The notes: a model not told the origin generated them from the letters alone. Shown: positions 1-4,937, counted from the first letter of the stretch. The stretch is 5,053 nucleotides of DNA from Paracoccaceae bacterium (GCA_007121055.1 SKMM01000282.1:1-5053), one strand, 5' to 3'. A program made the numbers and translations.

Positions 1-92
1 AGGTGATCGCGGGGCAGGGCACGACGGCGCTCGAGCTCGTCGAGGAGGTCGCGGACCTCGACGTGCTGGTCGTGCCGGTCGGCGGTGGCGGT
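1..92 (+). pseudogene. Threonine/serine dehydratase internal fragment (chimeric left end)
   Basis: Reading from base 3, about 30 codons encode VIAGQGTTALELVEEV followed by a DLDVLVVPVGGGG tail. This matches the central part of fold-type II PLP enzymes such as threonine/serine dehydratase and serine racemase, where the glycine loop (residues 27-30 here) holds the PLP phosphate and is normally followed by a Leu/Ile-Ser-Gly stretch. After GGGG the frame turns into arginine- and glycine-rich text with no family resemblance, while a different frame becomes a transporter. No 5' end, catalytic lysine or 3' half is present, so the piece cannot make an enzyme from this window. It is either a remnant of a deletion or an assembly chimera. 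The family call rests on a short but distinctive motif. Confidence 0.55.
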
Positions 93-432
93 GTTCTGCC
101 TCGCCAGCGCCGCCCTGTCGGCCCTTGCGCATCTGGCGCTGGAGGTGCCGGCCTGGCCGCTGGGCGTGCTGGGCTGGCTATCGGTGCTGGCGCTGGGCCT
201 CGGCCCGGTGGGGCTTGCCTTCTATCTGTGGGACATCGGGGTGAAGGGCGGGGACATCCAGCTTCTGGGTGTGGCGTCCTATGCGGCTCCGCTGCTGTCC
301 ACCATTGCCCTCGTCGCGGTCGGGTTCGCCGAGCCCACCCTGGCGCTTCTGCTGGCGGCGGTGCTGATAGCCGGCGGGGCGGCGCTCGCCGCCCGCGCCG
401 GGGGGGCGGTCAGACGCCGGACAGGCGCGTGA
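85..432 (+). CDS. DMT/EamA-family transporter, YddG-like, C-terminal part only
   Basis: The open frame from GTG at 85 to TGA at 430-432 gives 115 residues, whereas EamA/DMT transporters usually have about 280-300. It has four hydrophobic segments at roughly residues 2-19, 24-46, 58-80 and 84-103, then an Arg-rich tail. The stretch GLAFYLWDIGVKGGDIQLL and the following VASYAAPLLST resemble the last EamA domain of YddG-type exporters (compare AYAAWNVGILHGN...AAVSYFTPVLSS in E. coli YddG, recalled from memory). That family sits in the inner membrane and exports aromatic or other amino acids and metabolites; the substrate here is unknown. The true N-terminus is missing: the upstream frame is replaced by dehydratase sequence, so GTG 85 is only a formal start. 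The 3' end overlaps the convergent YdcH-like gene by 23 bp. Confidence 0.8.
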   Translation: MAVFCLASAALSALAHLALEVPAWPLGVLGWLSVLALGLGPVGLAFYLWDIGVKGGDIQLLGVASYAAPLLSTIALVAVGFAEPTLALLLAAVLIAGGAALAARAGGAVRRRTGA

Positions 433-577
433 TCTCTTCCTTCAGCCGCAGCTTCTGCTTCTTCAGCTGCGCGATGGTCAGGGCATCGGTGGCGGGCTTG
501 CGCTGGGCCTGCTCGACCTCGTCGGACAGCATGCGGTGCTTGCGGCGAAGCTCGTCGAGATGCGCGCTCAGGGACAT
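410..577 (-). CDS. YdcH/DUF465-family small coiled-coil protein
   Basis: This 55-residue protein begins MSLSAHLDELRRKH and ends with a KKQKLRLKEEITRL helix followed by SGV. The charged, heptad-like pattern in two helices (about residues 3-25 and 32-52) and the closing LKKQKLRLKEEI motif fit the DUF465/YdcH family of short SlyX-like coiled-coil proteins, whose usual length is 55-80 residues. Their function is not established, and I do not assign one. The ATG at 577 is chosen because a GAGGAG ribosome site lies 7-8 bases upstream on this strand (585-590) and the family starts close to this helix. The gene is transcribed away from rpoH2 and converges on the transporter, overlapping its last 23 bp. 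A TATACT -10-like box sits 25 bases upstream of the start. Confidence 0.85.
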   Translation of the reverse strand: MSLSAHLDELRRKHRMLSDEVEQAQRKPATDALTIAQLKKQKLRLKEEITRLSGV

Positions 578-601
578 GGGCAGTCTCCTCTAGGATGCTG
601 A

Positions 602-607
602 AGTATA
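602..607 (-). promoter_or_regulatory. Candidate -10 box for the YdcH-like gene
   Basis: On the minus strand the hexamer TATACT lies 24 bases upstream of the ATG at 577. This would give a short leader of about 18 bases that still includes the GAGGAG ribosome site. No good -35 hexamer is found at 16-18 bases: the region is GC-rich with no TTGACA-like match. The call therefore rests on the -10 match and position alone. Confidence 0.35.
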
Positions 608-747
608 ACTGCACCACGAATCCCCGCGCGAGTCACGCGTCATAGCGGCCGGGCTGGCGCCCCCGTGAACGGACTTGCCGACGCGTTGGGCAAGGAGCTG
701 CTGTTTGCCTGTGCGCAGGCCCTGTTCATGGTCGCGCAGGAATGTTG

Positions 748-777
748 TGATCCATCAAGGGTTGACCCGCGTATACC
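748..777 (+). promoter_or_regulatory. Putative sigmaE (RpoE/ChrR-type ECF) promoter of rpoH2
   Basis: TGATCC (748-753), an 18-base spacer and TATACC (772-777) lie upstream of rpoH2, with a predicted transcript start near 784 and a leader of about 45 bases. A TGATCC -35 element is the known hallmark of promoters read by the RpoE sigma factor of Rhodobacter sphaeroides. The rpoHII gene of that species is an established RpoE target in the singlet-oxygen response. Seeing this box correctly placed before an RpoHII-type gene supports the same wiring here. The -10 half is less diagnostic. The sequence TTGACC at 762-767 could be mistaken for a housekeeping -35 but has no matching -10 at normal spacing. 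Confidence 0.6.
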
Positions 778-807
778 TACTGTCAACAAACTGGCCAAGA
801 CAGGGCC

Positions 808-823
808 GAAACCGGGGGGTTTC
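808..823 (+). promoter_or_regulatory. Hairpin enclosing the rpoH2 ribosome-binding site
   Basis: GAAACC (808-813), GGGG (814-817) and GGTTTC (818-823) form a perfect 6-bp inverted repeat with a four-base loop. The G-run 814-819, the only plausible Shine-Dalgarno sequence for the ATG at 828 (8 bases away), lies in the loop and the base of the 3' arm. The mRNA could therefore fold its own ribosome site just upstream of the start codon. Regulation through this fold is an inference; the base pairing is read directly. Confidence 0.5.
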
Positions 824-827
824 TGAC

Positions 828-1706
828 ATGGCGTTTGATGGTTCGACCGACTACAGCTTGTCCAGACGGGCGATGAAGGCAGAGTTGCTGGACGCGGAGA
901 CAGAGTTGAAACTGGCCTATGCGTGGCGCGACCAGCGCGACGAGGCCGCCCTGCACAGGCTGATCACCGCCTACATGCGGCTCGCGATCTCCATGGCGTC
1001 CAAATTCCGTCGCTATGGCGCACCGATGAACGACCTCATCCAGGAGGCCAGCCTCGGGCTTATGAAGGCCGCCGACAAGTTCGATCCGGACCGCGGCGTG
1101 CGCTTCTCGACCTATGCGGTGTGGTGGATCAAGGCCTCCATTCAGGATTACGTGATGCGCAACTGGTCGATGGTGCGCACCGGCTCCACCTCCAGCCAGA
1201 AGTCGCTCTTCTTCAACATGCGCCGCGTCCAGGCCCGGATCGAGCGCGAGGCGATGGCGCGGGGCGAGACGCTGGATCCCCACGAGATCCGCGCGATGGT
1301 CGCCACCGAAGTGGGCGTGCCGCTGGCGGATGTGGAGATGATGGAGGGCCGTCTTTCCGGCTCGGACTTCTCGCTCAACGCCACGCAGTCCACCGACGAG
1401 GACGGGCGCGAGTGGATCGACGCGCTGGAGGACCAGAGCGCGCAGGCCTCCGAACTGGTCGCCACCACCCGCGACGCCGAGGTGCTGCGCCAGTGGCTCG
1501 TGTCGGCCATGGGCGCGCTGAACGAGCGCGAGCGTTTCATCGTGCGCGAGCGCAAGCTGCGCGAGGAGCCGCGGACGCTCGAAAGCCTTGGACAGGAATT
1601 GAGTCTGTCGAAGGAGCGCGTCCGGCAGCTCGAAGCCGCCGCCTTCGCCAAGATGCGCCGCACGCTGGAGACGCAGTCGCGCGAGGTCCACAACTTCTTC
1701 GTCTGA
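828..1706 (+). CDS. rpoH2: RNA polymerase sigma factor RpoH2 (RpoHII type, sigma32 family)
   Basis: This 292-residue protein has the typical RpoH length. Region 2 spans about residues 44-116 and includes NDLIQEASLGLMKAADKFD (core binding) and the RFSTYAVWWIKASIQDYV -10 recognition helix. The RpoH-specific box follows at about 124-136 (QKSLFFNMRRVQA). Region 4 lies at about 226-280, with LNERERFIVRERKL and the SLSKERVRQLEAAAF helix-turn-helix for the -35 element. The N-terminus (MAFDGSTDYSLSRRAMKAEL) and overall text match the RpoHII paralogue of Rhodobacter and relatives, which directs genes for oxidative, singlet-oxygen and heat stress; E. coli-type RpoH1 starts differently. ATG 828 is chosen because it matches that N-terminus and has a G-rich ribosome site 8 bases upstream. 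An upstream in-frame extension to 675 has no family resemblance and overlaps the promoter. A TGATCC-type promoter and a leader hairpin precede the gene. Confidence 0.93.
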   Translation: MAFDGSTDYSLSRRAMKAELLDAETELKLAYAWRDQRDEAALHRLITAYMRLAISMASKFRRYGAPMNDLIQEASLGLMKAADKFDPDRGVRFSTYAVWWIKASIQDYVMRNWSMVRTGSTSSQKSLFFNMRRVQARIEREAMARGETLDPHEIRAMVATEVGVPLADVEMMEGRLSGSDFSLNATQSTDEDGREWIDALEDQSAQASELVATTRDAEVLRQWLVSAMGALNERERFIVRERKLREEPRTLESLGQELSLSKERVRQLEAAAFAKMRRTLETQSREVHNFFV

Positions 1707-1747
1707 CCCGGCGCCGGTCGGGACCTCGGGATTTTTGCATCGTACGG

Positions 1748-1766
1748 GGGGCGCCAGAGGCGCCCC
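1748..1766 (+). terminator. GC-rich hairpin after rpoH2, possible weak terminator
   Basis: GGGGCGCC (1748-1755), AGA and GGCGCCCC (1759-1766) make a perfect 8-bp stem with a 3-base loop, 42 bases after the rpoH2 stop. Only TT follows, so it lacks the U-tract of a classical intrinsic terminator. It may act as a partial terminator or mRNA-end stabiliser. It ends 21 bases before the ChaN-like start and would not cover its AGGAGG site. Confidence 0.4.
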
Positions 1767-1787
1767 TTCGACCATTCAGGAGGCCCC

Positions 1788-2591
1788 ATGCCCTTCCCCC
1801 GACCCCTGCTGCCCGCCGTTGCCCTGCTGGCCGCCCTCGGCCCGCCGGCCCTGGCCGAGGTTCCGCGCGCCGACATCGTGATTCTGGGCGAGGTGCATGA
1901 CAACCCCGAGCATCACGCCTGGCAGGCCGAGGCCGTCGCGGCGCTGCAGCCCGCAGCGCTGGTGTTCGAGATGCTGCTGCCGGAGCAGGCCCGTGCCGTG
2001 ACCCCCGATCTGCGCGACGATGCCGAGGCGCTGGGCGCCGCGCTGGGCTGGGAGGCGCGCGGCTGGCCGGATTTTGCCATGTACCACCCGATCTTCACCG
2101 CCGCCCCTGACGCGGCGGTGTTCGGCGCCGACCTGCCGCACGAGGCTGTGCGCGCCGCCCTCGGCGAGGGCGCCGCCGCGGTCTTCGCCGACAGTTTCCA
2201 CGGGGACCCCGCCCGTTTCGGCCTCGACGAGCCGCTGGAACCCGCCGTCCAGGCCGCCCGTGAGGATCTGCAGGACGTCGCCCACTGCCATGCGCTGCCG
2301 GCGACCCTGCTGCCGGGCATGGTGGAGGCGCAGCGCTTGCGCGATGCCGCCATCGCCCGCGCGGCCATTGAGGCCCATGCCGCCACCGGGGGCCCCGTGG
2401 CCGTGATCACCGGCACCGGCCATGCGCGTACCGATTGGGGCGTGCCGGCCGCGCTCGCCATCGCCGCGCCCGAACTGTCGGTGCATTCGGTCGGCCAGCT
2501 CGAATCCGACCCCGAGGGCGAGGCCCCCTTCGACCAGGTCCGCGTCACCGCCCCGGCCGACCGCGACGACCCCTGCGCCGCCTTCCACTGA
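1788..2591 (+). CDS. Secreted ChaN-family (heme-binding uptake, Tiki superfamily) protein
   Basis: This 267-residue protein begins with a hydrophobic leader (PAVALLAALGPPALA, about residues 9-23) and a likely signal peptidase I cut after ALA before EVPRAD. The mature part opens with DIVILGEVHDNPEHHAWQ (29-46), the signature of the ChaN/PhuW-like domain (Cofac_haem_bdg). It continues with FEMLLPEQ (60-67), an LPATLLPGMVEAQRLRD helix (170-186) and VAVITGTGHARTDWGVP (204-220), all typical of the family. Characterised relatives bind heme in dimers and are linked to iron uptake, but many homologues have no tested role. The family's N-terminal lipobox cysteine is absent, so this copy is probably periplasmic and soluble. 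The ATG has AGGAGG four bases upstream (1778-1783). No heme uptake genes are nearby, so the heme role is by homology only. Confidence 0.8.
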   Translation: MPFPRPLLPAVALLAALGPPALAEVPRADIVILGEVHDNPEHHAWQAEAVAALQPAALVFEMLLPEQARAVTPDLRDDAEALGAALGWEARGWPDFAMYHPIFTAAPDAAVFGADLPHEAVRAALGEGAAAVFADSFHGDPARFGLDEPLEPAVQAAREDLQDVAHCHALPATLLPGMVEAQRLRDAAIARAAIEAHAATGGPVAVITGTGHARTDWGVPAALAIAAPELSVHSVGQLESDPEGEAPFDQVRVTAPADRDDPCAAFH

Positions 2592-2637
2592 CAGGCTACA
2601 CTCCCCGTGTAAGGCCCGCAGCGTTGGGGAACCGACA

Positions 2638-2666
2638 TTGCGCCCCCGCGCGGGCCGTCCTAGACA
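2638..2666 (+). promoter_or_regulatory. Weak candidate promoter for coaBC
   Basis: TTGCGC (2638-2643), 17 bases and TAGACA (2661-2666) resemble a sigma70-type promoter in the 92-bp gap before coaBC. The predicted start near 2673 would leave only about 11 bases of leader and would clip the AGGGGGG ribosome site at 2671-2677, which weakens the case. coaBC may instead be read from further upstream. Confidence 0.25.
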
Positions 2667-2683
2667 GGGCAGGGGGGCTTGGC

Positions 2684-3886
2684 ATGCTTGCGGGGCGGCG
2701 CATTCTTCTGATCATCGGGGGCGGCATCGCCGCCTACAAGGCGCTGGAGCTGATCCGGCTCCTGCGCACCGAGGGCGCCTCGGTCGTGCCGGTGCTGACC
2801 CGCGCTGGGGCCGAGTTCGTCACGCCCCTGTCGGTCAGCGCGCTCGCGGGCGAGAAGGTGTTCCAGGACCTCTTCGACCTCACCGATGAGGCCGAGATGG
2901 GCCACATCCAGCTGTCCCGCGCCGCCGATCTGGTGGTGGTGGCACCTGCGACGGCCAATCTCATGGCGCGCCTCGCGGCCGGCCTCGCGCCCGACCTCGC
3001 CTCGACCCTGCTGCTGGCCACCGACAAGCCGGTGCTGATGGCGCCCGCCATGAACGTCCGCATGTGGGAGCACCCCGCCACCCGCCGGAACTGCACCACG
3101 CTGGCCGCCGATGGGGTACGCTTCATCGGCCCCGACAGCGGACCCATGGCCTGCGGCGAATTCGGCCCTGGGCGCATGGCCGAGCCCCCGGCGATTCGCG
3201 ATGCCATCGCCGCGACGCTGGGCGACGGCCCCCTTACCGGGCGGCATGTGCTGGTCACCTCCGGTCCCACCCATGAGCCCATCGACCCGGTGCGCTACAT
3301 CGCCAACCGCTCCTCCGGGGCGCAGGGCGCGGCACTGGCGGCCGCGCTGCGCGACCTCGGCGCCCGGGTGACCTTCGTCACCGGCCCCGCGACGGTGCCG
3401 CCCCCTTCGGGGGTGGAGGTCGTCCGGGTGGAAACCGCGGCCGAGATGCTGGAGGCCGTGCAGGCCCGCCTGCCCGTCGATGCCGCGGTCTTCGCCGCCG
3501 CCGTGGCCGACTGGCGCGTGCGCTCTGCCGCCGGCCAGAAGATCAAGAAGGGCAGCGCCGGCCCGCCCGTGCTGGAGATGGCCGAAAATCCCGACATCCT
3601 CGCCACCGTGGCGCACATGACCGATGGCCGCCCCGGCCTCGTGGTCGGCTTCGCCGCCGAGACCGAACATGTCGTCGACCACGCCACCGCCAAGCGCGCG
3701 CGCAAGGGCTGCGACTGGATCGTAGCCAACGACGTCTCGGCGGACACGGGAATCATGGGCGGGGCCGAGAACGCCGTCACCCTGATCACGGGCGAGGGCG
3801 CCGAGACCTGGCCGCGCCTGCCCAAGCCCGAGGTCGCGCGGCGCCTGGCCCTGCGCCTGGCCGAGGCGCTGTCCGCCCCGCGCTGA
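2684..3886 (+). CDS. coaBC: CoaBC: phosphopantothenoylcysteine decarboxylase / phosphopantothenate-cysteine ligase
   Basis: This 400-residue bifunctional cytosolic enzyme has the usual length. It carries out two successive steps of coenzyme A synthesis: joining 4'-phosphopantothenate to cysteine with CTP, then FMN-dependent decarboxylation to 4'-phosphopantetheine. The N-terminal CoaC domain (about 1-180) shows the flavin-binding start RRILLIIGGGIAAYK, the catalytic His74 in EMGHIQLSRAADL, the APAMNVRMW substrate motif (120-128) and the ACGEFGPGRM flap with Cys157. The CoaB domain (about 186-400) shows VTSGPTHEPIDPVRYIANRSSG with Asn208, AAAVADWR (271-278) and the KIKK lysines (286-289). All key residues are intact. 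ATG 2684 has an AGGGGGG site 6 bases upstream, and LAGRRILLIIGG is the normal family start; the longer frame from 2435 overlaps the ChaN gene and is Arg-rich junk. Next genes: ChaN-like upstream, rpsT downstream. Confidence 0.96.
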   Translation: MLAGRRILLIIGGGIAAYKALELIRLLRTEGASVVPVLTRAGAEFVTPLSVSALAGEKVFQDLFDLTDEAEMGHIQLSRAADLVVVAPATANLMARLAAGLAPDLASTLLLATDKPVLMAPAMNVRMWEHPATRRNCTTLAADGVRFIGPDSGPMACGEFGPGRMAEPPAIRDAIAATLGDGPLTGRHVLVTSGPTHEPIDPVRYIANRSSGAQGAALAAALRDLGARVTFVTGPATVPPPSGVEVVRVETAAEMLEAVQARLPVDAAVFAAAVADWRVRSAAGQKIKKGSAGPPVLEMAENPDILATVAHMTDGRPGLVVGFAAETEHVVDHATAKRARKGCDWIVANDVSADTGIMGGAENAVTLITGEGAETWPRLPKPEVARRLALRLAEALSAPR

Positions 3887-3962
3887 CAGCCCCTTCCCAA
3901 TCCCTCCGCACTCCTGTAAGTGCCGTCCCATATGCGCGTGGGCCCGCTTAGGCATGATCGGA

Positions 3963-3981
3963 ACCGGCCGGAGTGGCCGGT
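3963..3981 (+). promoter_or_regulatory. Inverted repeat in the rpsT leader region
   Basis: ACCGGCC (3963-3969), GGAGT and GGCCGGT (3975-3981) form a perfect 7-bp stem with a 5-base loop, 53 bases before rpsT, followed by a second self-complementary stretch CCCCGGGG (3982-3989). There is no T-tract, so it is not a clear terminator for coaBC. It could be leader structure in the S20 mRNA or a protein site. I found no convincing -35/-10 pair in the 148-bp gap. Confidence 0.3.
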
Positions 3982-4034
3982 CCCCGGGGCCGTGCGCGAA
4001 AGACGTGACACGAACCCGGGAGAGACAGAGCCCC

Positions 4035-4301
4035 ATGGCAAACACCGCCCAGTCGAAGAAACGCGCCCGTCAGGGTGAACGCCGCGCCGCGGTCAACAAG
4101 GCGCGCCGGTCGCGCATCCGCACCTTCCTGCGCAAGGTCGAGGAGGCGCTGGCCTCCGGTCAGCAGGGTGCCGCCGCGCAGGCGCTGCGCGAAGCCCAAC
4201 CCGAGCTGATGCGCGGGGTCACCAAGGGCGTGCTGCACAAGAACACCGCCTCGCGGAAGATGTCCCGCCTCGCCGCGCGGGTGAAGGCGCTGGGCGCCTG
4301 A
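4035..4301 (+). CDS. rpsT: 30S ribosomal protein S20
   Basis: This 88-residue, strongly basic protein matches the S20 family in length and text. It opens with the signature MANTAQSKKRARQGERR, continues RSRIRTFLRKVEEAL, and ends in the helix GVLHKNTASRKMSRLAARVKAL that packs against rRNA. S20 is a primary 16S rRNA-binding protein needed early in 30S assembly. The ATG follows the purine-rich GGGAGAGACAGAG (4018-4030), and the MANT start is universal in the family. A strong intrinsic terminator follows 25 bases after the stop, so the gene ends its own transcript. It lies directly upstream of an rRNA operon, not of dnaA, which is its usual neighbour in many alphaproteobacteria. In E. coli S20 represses its own translation; nothing here shows whether that holds. 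Confidence 0.96.
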   Translation: MANTAQSKKRARQGERRAAVNKARRSRIRTFLRKVEEALASGQQGAAAQALREAQPELMRGVTKGVLHKNTASRKMSRLAARVKALGA

Positions 4302-4326
4302 CACCCCGCCCTTGATCCGAGTAACA

Positions 4327-4353
4327 GCCGCCGGCCCCGCCGGCGGCTTTTTT
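4327..4353 (+). terminator. Intrinsic terminator of rpsT
   Basis: GCCGCCGGC (4327-4335), CCC and GCCGGCGGC (4339-4347) form a perfect 9-bp GC stem with a 3-base loop, followed at once by TTTTTT (4348-4353). This is a textbook Rho-independent terminator. It separates the rpsT transcript from the rRNA operon. Confidence 0.93.
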
Positions 4354-4455
4354 CTTGGGCCAATGTCCTGGCCCCGGCGGTCGGGTGGTATCAGCGTCGA
4401 AGTTCCTTTTCTGAACAGTGGGTTGGATGTCTCGGTCGGAAAAATCACCGGCCCT

Positions 4456-4497
4456 TCGAAAAAACCTCTTGCCAAGCCGGGCCCTGGCCCATAGATA
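4456..4497 (+). promoter_or_regulatory. Likely rRNA operon promoter (sigma70 type)
   Basis: TTGCCA (4469-4474), a 17-base spacer and TAGATA (4492-4497) make a sigma70-like promoter, with a predicted start near 4504. An A-tract, TCGAAAAAACCTC (4456-4468), touches the -35 box from upstream and could act like an UP element. The spacer is very GC-rich (GGGCCCTGGCCC) and the discriminator CCGGCTCC is G+C-rich, as expected for a stringently controlled rRNA promoter. It lies about 435 bases before the 16S 5' end, a normal leader length. The position before 16S rRNA is the main support; the -35 box is not perfect. Confidence 0.6.
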
Positions 4498-4540
4498 CCG
4501 GCTCCGAAGCGAGACGGGGTCGCACAGACAACCGCGCGCG

Positions 4541-4553
4541 TCGAAAAAACCTC
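4541..4553 (+). repeat. Second copy of a 13-bp A-tract repeat in the rrn control region
   Basis: TCGAAAAAACCTC occurs identically at 4456-4468 and 4541-4553, 85 bp apart. The first copy abuts the proposed -35 box. The second is followed by AGAGGCTTGGGATG and no convincing -10 box, so it may be the remains of a duplicated promoter or a second protein or UP-element-like site. Confidence 0.5.
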
Positions 4554-4602
4554 AGAGGCTTGGGATGTAGGCCGGCACAGCCGGATGCAGATCATGCTTC
4601 TC

Positions 4603-4615
4603 CGCTTTTTGAAAT
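4603..4615 (+). promoter_or_regulatory. Candidate boxA antitermination site
   Basis: CGCTTTTTGAAAT resembles boxA of bacterial rRNA leaders (core TGCTCTTTRA), the RNA site for NusB-NusE that keeps polymerase processive through rRNA. It lies about 100 bases after the predicted start and 320 before 16S. The match is imperfect (TTTTT in place of TCTTT), so this is tentative. Confidence 0.3.
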
Positions 4616-4740
4616 ATGTTGTTTTTATTTGAAGGGGCATGTGGGCGGTTTTTGTTCTGCTTTGTGGCGGACGAGATCGTTTGCATGTCGACCTGCTAGG
4701 GTGGCTTTCGGGTTGCTCGATGATGCGGGTGTCAGCTTCA

Positions 4741-4770
4741 CTGTCTGGCCGGTTTCGGCTGGTTGGACAG
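4741..4770 (+). other. Hairpin in the 16S leader
   Basis: CTGTCTGGCCG (4741-4751) can pair with TGGTTGGACAG (4760-4770) over 11 positions, four of them G-U or U-G, around an 8-base loop. The wobble-rich stem works as RNA but not as a DNA palindrome, which suggests selection, if any, on the transcript. Its role is unknown. Confidence 0.4.
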
Positions 4771-4937
4771 GGCTGTGTCTTCGATGCGGGTTTGGCTGGG
4801 TCCTTCGGGGTCTGGTTTGGTTTGTGTCGGGGACACGATGTGCGCAGGTCTTGTCTCGTCGAGGGGACGATCGCCTGGTGTGGTGTCGGTTTCGTGCTCA
4901 AGTGGCGCGAAGGGCGGTAGCACACTGAAGATCGTTT

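Larger units (their letters stand above)
4504..4937 (+). other. 16S rRNA leader (transcribed spacer, no protein gene)
   Basis: This stretch of about 430 bases lies between the proposed rRNA promoter and the 16S 5' end. The open frames in it lack ribosome sites and family resemblance and are best ignored. It contains several short hairpins: CCGGC-ACA-GCCGG (4572-4584), an 11-bp stem with G-U pairs (4741-4770), GTGTC-GGG-GACAC (4824-4836) and TCGTC-GAGGG-GACGA (4856-4870). The strand is G/T-rich: bases 4741-4860 have 40 T against 7 A and 48 G against 25 C by hand count. The stems fit a structured leader that guides antitermination and RNase III processing. The 3' partner of the processing stem lies outside the window. 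Confidence 0.75.

Noticed and set aside
389..409. CCGCCC-N9-GGGCGG dyad at the transporter/YdcH overlap as a shared terminator
   Set aside because: It lies inside the transporter coding region, has a GC-rich 9-base loop and no T-tract on either strand.
675..827. N-terminal extension of rpoH2 in the same frame
   Set aside because: The extra 51 residues are Arg/Cys-rich and unlike any RpoH, they overlap the promoter and ribosome site, and the ATG at 828 matches the family start.
783..1775. Long minus-strand open frame opposite rpoH2, and a second one ending at 1903
   Set aside because: These are shadow frames of GC-rich coding DNA; they are His/Gly- or Ser/Arg-rich with no recognisable motif, whereas the plus strand encodes an intact sigma factor.
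1776..2588. Minus-strand and alternative plus-strand frames within the ChaN-like gene
   Set aside because: Low-complexity Gly/Arg/Pro-rich text with no family features; the chosen frame has a signal peptide and a clear domain.
2613..2656. GGCCCGC-N30-GCGGGCC dyad before coaBC as an operator or riboswitch
   Set aside because: The arms are wide apart and pure GC in a GC-rich genome, so chance is a sufficient explanation.
2435..2683. Upstream extension of coaBC
   Set aside because: It overlaps the ChaN-like gene in another frame and encodes Arg/Pro-rich noise; the ATG at 2684 has its own ribosome site and the normal CoaBC start.
4357..4374. GGGCCA-ATGTCC-TGGCCC dyad just after the rpsT terminator
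   Set aside because: A perfect 6-bp dyad but with no T-tract after it, and redundant with the strong terminator next to it; no clear role.
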